This document shows, in pieces, positions 45,768-53,884 of a stretch of DNA of 56,325 bases. The first letter of the stretch is position 1. Each line of letters begins with the position of its first letter. Made by a program: the position numbers and the translations under genes. The notes under the pieces were generated by a model. That model saw only the letters and a list, made by a program, of their open reading frames with translations, searched no databases and was not told the DNA's origin. The stretch is from CAYGYG01 sp964354155 (lineage in GTDB: Bacteria; Hydrothermota; Tepidihabitantia; SM23-42; CAYGYG01): assembly GCA_964354155.1 (NCBI GenBank), contig CAYGYG010000018.1, forward strand, positions 1 through 56,325, in the 5' to 3' direction.

Positions 45768-46085
45768 ATGAGTGTCCTCGTATTTGTGAGCATGACGCCC
45801 CTGGGCAAGGGCGAAAGCGTCAGCAAGTATGTTTCAAAAGTGGTCGATGTAATCGACCGGTCCGGTCTGCCTTACATCCTTACGCCGATGGGCACCGTTA
45901 TCGAAGGGAAAAACTGGACCGACGTAATGAAGGTCCTCAAAAAAGGTTTTAACCGGATGATAAAAGACTGCCCGCGCATCTCGGTGTCGATAAAGATCGA
46001 CTACCGGAAAGGAAAGGTCGGCCGAATCAGCGCCAAGACCAGATCGATCGAGCGGAAGTTGAAGCGCAAACTGCGCACCTCATAA
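45768..46085 (+). CDS. MTH1187-family thiamine-binding-like protein
   Basis: 105 aa. The pattern SVLVFVSMTPLGKGESVSKYVSKVVDVIDRSGLPYILTPMGTVIEG matches the MTH1187/YkoF-like family (UPF0045), ferredoxin-like proteins that bind thiamine or related ligands. ATG 45768 fits the family start; an ATG at 45714 would add 18 unconserved residues. It follows the VOC gene by about 100 bp and probably shares its promoter. Confidence 0.85.
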   Translation: MSVLVFVSMTPLGKGESVSKYVSKVVDVIDRSGLPYILTPMGTVIEGKNWTDVMKVLKKGFNRMIKDCPRISVSIKIDYRKGKVGRISAKTRSIERKLKRKLRTS

Positions 46086-46130
46086 CCGTTCCCCGGTCTG
46101 GGCCCCGACAACTTCGGTGATGAATCTGCC

Positions 46131-46898
46131 CTACGCTTTTCGCCGTGCGCTTTTCTCAGGACAGATCCGGCATTTGGTGCCGAACCCAATACCGTGCTTT
46201 TCTAAGAGAGCGGAATCGGCCAGTAAATCGACAATCGGGCCATCGGCAACGACCGATCCTTCATCCATCATCACCAGGCGGTCACAAACCAGAACGGCCT
46301 GGTGCAGATCTTGAGTTACCACCAGTTTAGTCCCGGTAAACTTCTCGAGAATACCGGTCACGGCGCGCGCCGCCCGTCCATCAAGATTGGCCCAGGGTTC
46401 GTCAAGCGCGATGATCTCCGGTTGGCAGGCGAGTACGGCCGCAATTGCGATCCGTTTCTTCTCGCCCCCCGACAGATGGTGTCCACTGCGCGACTCATAC
46501 CCGGCCAGTCCAACCGCGGCCAGTGACTTGCCAACCAGCTTCTGTACTTCTTCTTCAGAGCGGTGCTGGTTGCGCGGACCGAAGGCGACGTCCTCGCCGA
46601 CGGTCGGGCAGAACAGCTGATCATCCGGATCCTGAAACACAAGGCCAAATGCCGCGGGGTTGGGCGCGTTGGCGCGACTATCAGAAAAGCCCCTCGCCCC
46701 AACCTGGATGCGCCCGGTCCCTTTGAGCAGGCCGGCCAGGCACAACAGCAAGGTGCTCTTTCCCGCTCCGTTCGGGCCGGCAATACAGACCGACTCACCC
46801 GCCCGGACGCCAAGACTGAAGTCACGCAGGGCTGTAGTTCCGTCGTGGTACGAATACTGCAAGCCAGCCACCTCAATCGCGCGATCATTCTTGCTCAT
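46131..46898 (-). CDS. cbiO: Nickel/cobalt ECF transporter ATPase CbiO/NikO
   Basis: 255 aa. ABC ATPase with Walker A GPNGAGKST, Q-loop FQDPDDQLF, signature LSGGEKKRIAIAA, Walker B IIALDEPWANLD and switch His in VVTQDLHQ. It powers group I energy-coupling-factor uptake with CbiQ and CbiM. ATG 46898 overlaps the cbiQ stop by 4 nt; an open frame extending 5' is not used. The C-terminal tail has CRICPEKSARR, two cysteines of unknown role. Metal choice is inferred as nickel from the adjacent NikR. Confidence 0.95.
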   Translation of the reverse strand: MSKNDRAIEVAGLQYSYHDGTTALRDFSLGVRAGESVCIAGPNGAGKSTLLLCLAGLLKGTGRIQVGARGFSDSRANAPNPAAFGLVFQDPDDQLFCPTVGEDVAFGPRNQHRSEEEVQKLVGKSLAAVGLAGYESRSGHHLSGGEKKRIAIAAVLACQPEIIALDEPWANLDGRAARAVTGILEKFTGTKLVVTQDLHQAVLVCDRLVMMDEGSVVADGPIVDLLADSALLEKHGIGFGTKCRICPEKSARRKA

Positions 46899-47650
46899 CT
46901 TGCCAGAATCCTCACCGCGATAATCAGCGGAACAAAGGCCGCAATAACCATTCTGTCGGTCGTGCGAAAGCGCAATGGTGCCGCGGCGGGAATCAGACCC
47001 GTATAGCCCCGAAGCACCATTGCACCGTATACGCGTTCGGCCCGCTCGTAACTTCGAATAAATAGACTCCCGACGAGACGGCCGATGATTACGGCCTGGG
47101 GCAACCACCGGGGTCGATAACCTCGCGCCGCGGCCGCGCGCTTAAGCCTCATCGCCTCGTCGATCAGAACAAACACGTACCGGTAGGTCAGCGCCAACAG
47201 ATCGATAAACAGAGCCGGCACACGCAAACCCCTCAACCCCGCCAGCAGAGTGGCAAAATGCGTGGTCGACACCAGGAGAACCAGCATTGCCGCCCCGAGA
47301 ACCGATTTCATTGCCGCACCGGCCAGGACCCAGAGCCCTTGCGTGGAAAACTCAAGCCCCAGAATTATCGTCTTGGGACCACCGCCAAAGAAAGGCAGGC
47401 CCAAGGCGACCATTACGGAGAAAGGCAGAACCCAAGCGGCGCGTTTCAAAATATGAGTCAACGGTATCCGCGCCAGAGCGCCAATCCAGACCAACAAGCC
47501 GGCATATATGATAAAGGCCAGGAGTTGATGGGGTGGAGTCGTCACAACGACGATGCAAAAAACCACCGCGGCGATGGTCTTGGCCCGGGCGTCCAGGTCA
47601 TGCACCAGCGATGGCAGGATGCTGTAACGGTCAATGAAACTGTGTTCCAC
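46895..47650 (-). CDS. cbiQ: Nickel/cobalt ECF transporter membrane subunit CbiQ/NikQ
   Basis: 251 aa with four or five transmembrane helices. The coupling motif AAAARGYRPRW (ARG) contacts the ATPase, and DLLALTYRYVFVLIDEAMRL is typical of the CbiQ family. It lies 15 nt after the cbiM stop and overlaps cbiO by 4 nt. Confidence 0.94.
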   Translation of the reverse strand: MEHSFIDRYSILPSLVHDLDARAKTIAAVVFCIVVVTTPPHQLLAFIIYAGLLVWIGALARIPLTHILKRAAWVLPFSVMVALGLPFFGGGPKTIILGLEFSTQGLWVLAGAAMKSVLGAAMLVLLVSTTHFATLLAGLRGLRVPALFIDLLALTYRYVFVLIDEAMRLKRAAAARGYRPRWLPQAVIIGRLVGSLFIRSYERAERVYGAMVLRGYTGLIPAAAPLRFRTTDRMVIAAFVPLIIAVRILAR

Positions 47651-47665
47651 AATCCGCTCCCTTTG

Positions 47666-48667
47666 TTATGTGTTACCGGTTCTGCTCACCCGCCGGTTCA
47701 CTAGCTTGATGAGCGCGAATCCGATGCCAAAAATGAGAATGGTTCCAATCAAACCCGCGGCGCCGGTGGCAACGCCCTCGTGTCTAATCCTGCCGACCGA
47801 ATAGTCCGGGAACAATGACCATTTCCAGAGTCGACCCTTGTCCGGGGCCGCTTTATCGATGAAGTGCTTATCCTCAGCAACTCTTTCCAGTCCGTCCGGT
47901 GCCGTTGAAGCAAATGGACTCAGGAAGACGGCAAGAATCAGCGCCGTAATCGCACCACCGGCAACCAGGGCCCAAACCCGCCTGCCGCGGACCACCGGCG
48001 CCTCGTTCACTTGGGCCGGTTTGACTCCGGCCCATTCCGGGATGATGTCGGGCCGGGCAACCGCCACCGCGGTCAACACCGCGGCGGCGATGAGAGCCTC
48101 TCCTATCCCAATGATGGCATGGGTCCCGGCCATCGCCGGCAAAGCAACCTTGAGAGGGCTTGTTCCCGATAGCGCCAGTTCAAGAGCACAAGCGCTTGAA
48201 GCCAGTACGACGCTGACCCAGCTGGCCACCGCGGCCGAGAGAACATATCCACTTCGGCCCACCGGCAGTAACTGCCTGATGCCACGCATGATCACGTATC
48301 CGCCGAGACCGCCGATAATGCCCATATTAAGGATATTGGTGCCCAGGGCGGTAAGGCCTCCGTCGGCGAAAAACAGGCCCTGTACGACCAGGACCAATGT
48401 CATGACAATGCAAGCGTCAAACGGGCCAAGCAAAGCGGCCGCAGTCACCGCGCCCAGGAAATGGCCGCTCGTGCCGCCGCCGATCGGGAAGTTCAGCATC
48501 TGGGCCGCAAAAACAAAGGCCGCAGTTGTCGCCAAGAGCGGGATTTTGAACGACTGTTTCTCAAGACTCCGCCGCGCTTGCCAGAGACTGACACCGATCG
48601 TCCCGGCACTGCCCAGAGCCGTCATCGCGTTTATCGACCCTGAAACAAAACCGTCCGGGATATGCAT
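47666..48667 (-). CDS. cbiM: Nickel/cobalt substrate-binding membrane protein CbiM fused to CbiN-like PDGLE domain
   Basis: 333 aa. The N terminus MHIPDGF carries His2, which with the amino group forms the metal site in CbiM/NikM; this fixes the start at 48667. FPIGGGTSGHFLGAV and QGLFFADGGLTALGTNILNMG are family signatures. After about residue 215 comes a CbiN/NikN-like part with STAPDGLERVAEDK and a last transmembrane helix, so M and N are fused. A candidate NikR operator lies 23 bp upstream. Confidence 0.94.
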   Translation of the reverse strand: MHIPDGFVSGSINAMTALGSAGTIGVSLWQARRSLEKQSFKIPLLATTAAFVFAAQMLNFPIGGGTSGHFLGAVTAAALLGPFDACIVMTLVLVVQGLFFADGGLTALGTNILNMGIIGGLGGYVIMRGIRQLLPVGRSGYVLSAAVASWVSVVLASSACALELALSGTSPLKVALPAMAGTHAIIGIGEALIAAAVLTAVAVARPDIIPEWAGVKPAQVNEAPVVRGRRVWALVAGGAITALILAVFLSPFASTAPDGLERVAEDKHFIDKAAPDKGRLWKWSLFPDYSVGRIRHEGVATGAAGLIGTILIFGIGFALIKLVNRRVSRTGNT

Positions 48668-48689
48668 AATCGTCCTTTTCGTAGTCCCC

Positions 48690-48718
48690 GGTATTACGCT
48701 CGGTCCATTCGTAATACC
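48690..48718. promoter_or_regulatory. Candidate NikR operator upstream of cbiM
   Basis: GGTATTAC-N13-GTAATACC, perfect inverted 8-mers, in the 76 bp between nikR and cbiM. Confidence 0.8.
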
Positions 48719-48743
48719 ACGCGCCAAAAAAATAACCCCGCAA

Positions 48744-49160
48744 TCATCCGACATCCTCGCCCGTGGTCGCCATCATGAGGGTACTGTGCTTGATCCCCTT
48801 GATCGACTTCAAGCACGACAGAAATTCGCGGATCCTCGATGCTGCCCCGCGGACAATGACGACCTCCATGCAGTTATCGTGATCCAGGTGGACATGTTGA
48901 GTGCAGACAATCAACCCGCCAAAATCGTGTTGCGCATTCACCAGTTTCTTCACGATCGCACCCCGGTGATGGTCGTAGATGATGGCGACCGCGCCGGCCA
49001 CCTCGTTTCCCTTCTGCCACTCCTGTTCAACCAACGCATTGCGCATCAAGTTCTTGACCGCTTCCGACCGCGTCGGGTAGCCGTGATTGGCGATAAATAC
49101 CTCAAATTGTTTGAGAAGGGCTTCCTCCACTGAAACCGTTATCCGTGCGACCTTAGCCAT
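48744..49160 (-). CDS. nikR: Nickel-responsive regulator NikR
   Basis: 138 aa. The N-terminal ribbon-helix-helix reads ARITVSVEEALLKQFEVFIANHGYPTRSEAVKNLMRNAL. The ACT-like C-terminal domain has the nickel ligands His78, His89, His91 and Cys97 (LVNAQHDF and HVHLDHDNC), as in E. coli NikR. ATG 49160 has AGGTGG upstream. It controls the cbiMQO genes downstream and probably itself, as matching inverted repeats are found at both promoters. Confidence 0.95.
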   Translation of the reverse strand: MAKVARITVSVEEALLKQFEVFIANHGYPTRSEAVKNLMRNALVEQEWQKGNEVAGAVAIIYDHHRGAIVKKLVNAQHDFGGLIVCTQHVHLDHDNCMEVVIVRGAASRIREFLSCLKSIKGIKHSTLMMATTGEDVG

Positions 49161-49183
49161 GGCGCACCACCTGGTTGGCAATT

Positions 49184-49212
49184 GGTATTACGATATTCTG
49201 AATCTTCATACC
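49184..49212. promoter_or_regulatory. Candidate NikR operator at the nikR promoter
   Basis: GGTATTAC-N13-TTCATACC; the first half-site is identical to the box at 48690, the second matches 6 of 8. It covers the expected transcription start of nikR. Confidence 0.7.
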
Positions 49213-49214
49213 AG

Positions 49215-49242
49215 ATTCTATCCGGATAATGTGCCATGTCAA
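49215..49242 (-). promoter_or_regulatory. Promoter of nikR
   Basis: The minus strand has TTGACA (49237-49242), a 16-nt spacer and TAGAAT (49215-49220). The adjacent NikR box covers +1. Confidence 0.75.
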
Positions 49243-49282
49243 CCTCGTTGTCGATCGGGACTGACCCGTCGCGTGACCGCGT

Positions 49283-49377
49283 AGATTACAGTGATGGCAC
49301 GGCCGATTACAGCGATTCTTTGCTGATTCTCTGCTCTGCTGATATCCTGCCAACCGATATCCTGATATCCTGATCTA
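49283..49377. repeat. GATTACAG-type dispersed repeat, copy B
   Basis: GATTACAGTGAT (49284), GATTACAGCGAT, then CTGCTGATATCCTGCCAACC and TATCCTGATATCCTGATC. Same motif order as at 32578-32731, though shorter. Confidence 0.6.
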
Positions 49378-49429
49378 CTTCCGTTGGCTCATTTGCTGCA
49401 TTGCTCGACCGCCCTTTTTCACGAGTCTA

Positions 49430-49457
49430 TTGACAGCCGCCGTTATCAAGGTATCAT
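49430..49457 (+). promoter_or_regulatory. Promoter of secreted pilin-like protein gene
   Basis: TTGACA (49430-49435), a 16-nt spacer and TATCAT (49452-49457). Confidence 0.7.
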
Positions 49458-49478
49458 TGTCCGAACGGAGCGAACTGA

Positions 49479-50144
49479 ATGAAATCATCTCTCCTCTTTG
49501 TTTCTATCTGCGTGGTATTCGCGTCGATTGCTACGGCCGGCAACCCTGTGCCCGACCAGCCGACGATCAAGACCGCCATCAAAGAATGGTGGGGGATCGA
49601 GGAAGCCATTGATGATGTCCTGGTCGACTCGATTTTTCACGACGGCTATGCGGTGAAAGTGATCGCCCGTATCGTTCTCTTTGAAGAGCCGCGCGAGCCG
49701 CTGACATACCAGTTCAAGGGTTCGCGTCCGGGCTGGGTCATCAGCCAGGGGCCGTTCGACGAAAAGAAAAAACGACAGGTGGTTGCCGACATGTGTCGGG
49801 ACCAGGCCAAGAGAAACATCGTAATGAGCAACATGCGCACCTTGCGCACCGCGGTGACGATGTATGTCGTCGAATCCGGTGAGTACCCACTCGGTCTTGA
49901 TAGAAGAACGGCCGGAGCAAGTCAAGGCGTTCTTGAGACTCTGCCCACCGGGACCAAGAACCCGTACCGCTCCAAAGAGCCAGCCTTCATCGATGCGCTG
50001 GGCGACACCCTGCAATGGTTCCCCGAATACCAGGGTAAGGCGGTCTACTTCCCCTTGCGCAATCTTGGGGTTTCGGTGACCGGTTTTGTAATCAAGGGCT
50101 CAACCGACAAGGCTTTCCTCGGCCTGACTATGAGGTCGGATTGA
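49479..50144 (+). CDS. Secreted protein with pseudopilin-like segment
   Basis: 221 aa. A type I signal peptide (MKSSLLFVSICVVFASIATA) is followed by an unassigned region of 90 residues. Around residue 108, AKRNIVMSNMRTLRTAVTMYVVESGEYP is close to the conserved helix of GspG-type pseudopilins, and the remainder (GLDRRTAGASQGVLETLPTGTKNPYRS) continues like a pilin globular domain. The usual N-terminal prepilin helix is replaced by the signal peptide. A role in pili is therefore doubtful. It is in an operon with the beta-helix gene 58 bp downstream. Confidence 0.7.
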   Translation: MKSSLLFVSICVVFASIATAGNPVPDQPTIKTAIKEWWGIEEAIDDVLVDSIFHDGYAVKVIARIVLFEEPREPLTYQFKGSRPGWVISQGPFDEKKKRQVVADMCRDQAKRNIVMSNMRTLRTAVTMYVVESGEYPLGLDRRTAGASQGVLETLPTGTKNPYRSKEPAFIDALGDTLQWFPEYQGKAVYFPLRNLGVSVTGFVIKGSTDKAFLGLTMRSD

Positions 50145-50202
50145 ACCGGCCATAGTTTTGCGCAGGTTGGTTCGTAGAATGTAGACAAGATAAGGAGTCA
50201 CG

Positions 50203-51951
50203 GTGATTAAAGCCATCATCTTGGCGGTAATAGGTCTTTTCAGCTTGGGCCATGCGGTCGGCTATTATGTCGCCCCCTGGGGAAACGACACCAACCCGGG
50301 CACCTCAACCCGGCCCTGGCGCACGATCAACAAAGCGGCGACCACGCTGGTTGCCGGCGACTCGGTTCTGATCAGGGCCGGCATCTACCGGGAGAGTGTC
50401 AACCCGGCCCGGTCCGGAACCGCAACCCTGCCCATCACCTATAAGAACTACGGGACCGAAGAAGTAGTGGTCGAAGGCGGCGAAGTGGTTACCGGGTGGG
50501 CCCAGGACTCGGGCAACCGATATCGGGCAACCGTCAACTTCACTCCTTCGCCCCGGTTCAATTCCCTGAGGGACCCGCGTAATAACAAAGGCGGGCTCGT
50601 GCTTCAAAACGGCGCCAAGATGAGATACGCGATGGCGCCCAGCCCGGCCGAAGTTGACCTGCCGGGTGAATACTACATGAACGACTCGGCAAGCCCGCCC
50701 TACACCATGTATGTGTATGTCCGCGACCTGGGCAGTGGTTATGATCCGAATAACTACCAGATGACGGTCGGTCGGTATCGAAAAGGATTCGACCTGGACG
50801 GCGGCGAGGACTATCAGATCGTCGACGGCCTTACGTTTCGCGACTACAACGACAACGCGATCCATTCCATCGGGTCAAACTCCTGTCAGTTCAAGAACCT
50901 GAAACTGTACAGCAATTTCATAACCGGTATTTATCTGACCGACTATTCACGCAATTGCCTTATTGAGCGCAGTGCGTTCTGGGACAACGGACACGGCGGC
51001 ATCGAGCTCGCCCGTTCGCATTCGGCAACGGTAAGAAGAAACAAGTTCACGAGCATTAATCTGGGCGATGGTTTGGGCGGTAACGGTGCCCACATCTGGA
51101 ATGGACCGCTGACCTACTTGTCGGACAGTTGTCTGTTTGAGAACAATCTCGGGTTCAAGACCGGCTCGGACTACATTACCAGCGGCTTCATCGTGATCCG
51201 GGGTAACTACTGCCTGCTGCGCCACAATAGCGCCATTGATTTCGGAGCCGCGGCAATTGCCTTGCTTGACGGCGGCTACAACACCGCAATCAACAACGCG
51301 GTCGACTGTAATCAGGGTATGGCCTGCATCAACGTCTTTCCTGAAGCGGTTACCGACAGCGGCCATTACATTCGCTACAACGACTTCTACGCCCTCGATA
51401 CAACCTACAAATACCGCTGGAACGGAGTCAACTACAGCAGCCTTGCCGAATGGGAGGCGGCCTCGGGCCAGACCAATAATTTTGCGGTGCGTCCGGGCTT
51501 TGTCCAACCGGACAGCGAGGACCTGCACCTTATTCCAACCAGTCCCTGCATCAATTCGGGAACGTCGGTCAATGCGGCTGCCGAGGATTACGACGGTAAC
51601 GCGCGGCCCCAGGGGCCGGGGTATGACATTGGCGCGTACGAATACTTGTTTCAGCAGGTTGCTGAGGGGTCGCCCGCAGCACGTGGCCCGGGCCTTATTT
51701 CGATCCGGCCCAATCCTGCAACCCACGGCATCTGGCTCTACCGCGCCAACCGCCTCGGATCCGGTCGAATACGCATATTCGATCTTGCCGGCCGGATGGT
51801 GCGGGCCATCGACATCAAGGAGAACCAGAGCGAGGCATACTGGGACGGCAGGGATGACCGCAGAACGAGATTGCCGGCCGGGACTTACTACCTGGTTTAC
51901 ACATCTGGATCACGGCCCGATGTGGAAAGGAAGTGCATTCTTCTCCGCTAG
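50203..51951 (+). CDS. Secreted right-handed beta-helix protein with C-terminal FlgD/T9SS-like domain
   Basis: 582 aa. Signal peptide (MIKAIILAVIGLFSLGHA), then YYVAPWGNDTNPGTSTRPWRTINKA and GDSVLIRAGIYRESV, the opening of pectate-lyase-like parallel beta-helix proteins. Helix turns carry NSCQFKNLKLYSNFITGIYLTDYSRNCLIERSAF patterns. The end, IRPNPATHGIW...IRIFDLAGRMVRAIDI...LPAGTYYLVY, is a FlgD-like/T9SS type A-like sorting module. Carbohydrate binding or cleavage is likely but no catalytic triad was recognised. GTG 50203 follows AAGGAG. Confidence 0.85.
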   Translation: MIKAIILAVIGLFSLGHAVGYYVAPWGNDTNPGTSTRPWRTINKAATTLVAGDSVLIRAGIYRESVNPARSGTATLPITYKNYGTEEVVVEGGEVVTGWAQDSGNRYRATVNFTPSPRFNSLRDPRNNKGGLVLQNGAKMRYAMAPSPAEVDLPGEYYMNDSASPPYTMYVYVRDLGSGYDPNNYQMTVGRYRKGFDLDGGEDYQIVDGLTFRDYNDNAIHSIGSNSCQFKNLKLYSNFITGIYLTDYSRNCLIERSAFWDNGHGGIELARSHSATVRRNKFTSINLGDGLGGNGAHIWNGPLTYLSDSCLFENNLGFKTGSDYITSGFIVIRGNYCLLRHNSAIDFGAAAIALLDGGYNTAINNAVDCNQGMACINVFPEAVTDSGHYIRYNDFYALDTTYKYRWNGVNYSSLAEWEAASGQTNNFAVRPGFVQPDSEDLHLIPTSPCINSGTSVNAAAEDYDGNARPQGPGYDIGAYEYLFQQVAEGSPAARGPGLISIRPNPATHGIWLYRANRLGSGRIRIFDLAGRMVRAIDIKENQSEAYWDGRDDRRTRLPAGTYYLVYTSGSRPDVERKCILLR

Positions 51952-52028
51952 TGTCACGTCCATAGAGTTAAGCGTCTCTAAACGAACGTATGAGAAATGA
52001 CACTATCGGGGTTGTTGACAATTAGGAC

Positions 52029-52056
52029 TTGACAAGGCTTGCATCAAGATTATAAT
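52029..52056 (+). promoter_or_regulatory. Promoter of diguanylate cyclase gene
   Basis: TTGACA (52029-52034), a 16-nt spacer and TATAAT (52051-52056). The leader is about 135 nt. Confidence 0.85.
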
Positions 52057-52161
52057 CAGCGTGCAGATTCAGGGGTTAATATCGTATTACCCTGAGGCTC
52101 GGCAGTGTCAATCTATGAGCCGGTCGGTCGCACAGAGTTCTTTTTCTAAGACTATGCTGTT

Positions 52162-52183
52162 GGTCAAGGTATACGGCTTGACC
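52162..52183 (+). promoter_or_regulatory. Hairpin in the diguanylate cyclase leader
   Basis: GGTCAAG-N8-CTTGACC lies just before the ribosome site GGGAAGG. It does not match known c-di-GMP riboswitch consensus sequences. Confidence 0.4.
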
Positions 52184-52197
52184 CCGGGAAGGTGTAG

Positions 52198-53565
52198 ATG
52201 AGTAATACGCATAAAACGCGAAATCAACTTAGCCGTGAGTTGGCACAACTCCGCCAGCGGACTGCTGAATTGGACGAATTGGAAAAGACCCTCAAACACA
52301 CAATGCAAGACGCGCTGCGCGAGACCGAGGCAAAATATAAGACACTGGTAAAAACCTCCCCCGATGCGGTGACATTAACTGATTTGAAGGGCAGAATTAT
52401 CGAGGTCTCTCAGCGAACCCTCGAATTGCACGGCTTTAAAAGCAGTAGAGAGTTGATTGGAAGAAATTCCTTCGAACTCATCGTCCCGACTGATCATAAG
52501 AAAGCAATGAAAAACCTGACAAGAACGCTGAAGAATGCTTTTACAAGAGACGTCGAATACACGCTGCTGAGGAAAGACGGGACCTCCTTTGTCGGTGAGC
52601 TATCTGCGTCATTGATTAGGGATGCCTATGGAAAACCCAAGGCCTTTATCGCCACGACGAGAAATATCACCAAGCGCAAGAAAGCCGACAACGCACTCAA
52701 AGAGAGTGAAGAAAAATACCGGACTTTAACTGAAAATATAAATGTCGGGGTATACCGGAATACACCGGGACCAAAAGGTAGATTCATCGAAGCAAATCCT
52801 GCATTCCTTGAAATGTTTGCTTATAAGAACAAAGAGCAAGTTTTCGCGATAAATGTTGCTGATTTATATCAACATCCGCGTGACAGAAAAGCGTTCAATG
52901 CCAAAATGCTGAAAGACGGGTTTGTGAGAAATGAAGAGTTGCAGTTGAAAAAAAGAGATGGCTTGCCGATTATCTGTTCCGTATCGGCCGTGGCGATAAA
53001 GGACGAAAGAGGGAACATAAGATATTATGATGGTATTATCGAAAATATCACAGATCGTAAACGAGCCGAGGAGGAATTGAAGAGGCTCGCCACCGTAGAC
53101 CCATTGACTGGGCTTTTAAACAGAGGGTCTGGACTGCTCTTGCTCAGTAAGTACATTCAATTAGCCAAACGACAAGACGTAAGATTAAGTGTTTGTTATT
53201 TGGATGTCAATGACCTCAAACAGATTAATGACATGCATGGCCATCAAAGAGGCGATGACGCTCTAAGACTGGTTGGCAAATTGCTAGGGGACACCATACG
53301 GAAAAGCGATGCCGCCTGTCGATTGGGTGGTGATGAATTCCTGGTTATCTTTCCGCAATGCGCCGTTGATCAAGCTTCTGCTATTTGGCGGCGGATGGCT
53401 AAAAAAGTTGCTGCTTTCAATAACAAAAAGAGAACACCTTACAATATTAGTCTGAGCTATGGCTTTGCCGAATATAGTTCCGGTAGAAGCAGAACTATCG
53501 AGCAGCTCTTAGCCATTGCCGATCATGAAATGTACAAGCAGAAGCACGCGAAGTTCGCCAAATAG
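52198..53565 (+). CDS. PAS-PAS-GGDEF diguanylate cyclase
   Basis: 455 aa, no membrane segment. A coiled-coil N terminus (ELAQLRQRTAELDELEKTL), PAS domain 1 (about 40-160), PAS domain 2 (about 165-290) and a GGDEF domain (about 300-450). The active site motif GGDEF is intact at 377-381, so it should make c-di-GMP; no RxxD inhibitory site is seen five residues before it. Codon use is visibly AT-richer than in neighbouring genes (many AAA, ATT, TTA), suggesting recent acquisition. Input signal unknown. Confidence 0.93.
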   Translation: MSNTHKTRNQLSRELAQLRQRTAELDELEKTLKHTMQDALRETEAKYKTLVKTSPDAVTLTDLKGRIIEVSQRTLELHGFKSSRELIGRNSFELIVPTDHKKAMKNLTRTLKNAFTRDVEYTLLRKDGTSFVGELSASLIRDAYGKPKAFIATTRNITKRKKADNALKESEEKYRTLTENINVGVYRNTPGPKGRFIEANPAFLEMFAYKNKEQVFAINVADLYQHPRDRKAFNAKMLKDGFVRNEELQLKKRDGLPIICSVSAVAIKDERGNIRYYDGIIENITDRKRAEEELKRLATVDPLTGLLNRGSGLLLLSKYIQLAKRQDVRLSVCYLDVNDLKQINDMHGHQRGDDALRLVGKLLGDTIRKSDAACRLGGDEFLVIFPQCAVDQASAIWRRMAKKVAAFNNKKRTPYNISLSYGFAEYSSGRSRTIEQLLAIADHEMYKQKHAKFAK

Positions 53566-53605
53566 CCAGTCACTTTTCTGGTTTGACCTACCCCTGCAGA
53601 CTTCC

Positions 53606-53710
53606 CGTGCTATGTTTCTGCCAAAACCGCATGCTGTCTTCTATCTCCATACTACGCTCAGGTACATGATACAATGCTTTCTGACGAAAATCAGGGGCTT
53701 GATTTCATTC
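53606..53710 (-). pseudogene. Decayed duplicate of the 5' region of the gene at 55513-56181
   Basis: 105 nt matching 56137-56241 at roughly three quarters of positions, including the promoter area and the start. The minus strand reads MEIEDSMRFWQKHSTG, against MEIGASVRFWLRHDTR of the intact gene, then a stop after 20 codons. The rest of 53566-53794 has no gene; a GGGGAATTTGACCCC motif sits at 53731. Confidence 0.65.
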
Positions 53711-53794
53711 TTCTGGGATGTTGGAATCCGGGGGAATTTGACCCCAGATGTCTCCAGGTTACAAAACTGTATTCAGCCAGCGTGTGTCGTTCTA

Positions 53795-53822
53795 TTGACA
53801 AGGCGTGAAATGTGACTATAAT
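53795..53822 (+). promoter_or_regulatory. Promoter of PH-like membrane protein gene
   Basis: TTGACA (53795-53800), a 16-nt spacer and TATAAT (53817-53822). Confidence 0.85.
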
Positions 53823-53884
53823 GCACGCTCGCCTTCTCTACTGCGAGATGGCGTAGTAGCAGTAGTCGAGACGAAGGAGGTATT

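Noticed and set aside
52057..52197. GEMM c-di-GMP riboswitch in the diguanylate cyclase leader
   Set aside because: Conserved GEMM core sequences were not found; only a simple hairpin is present.
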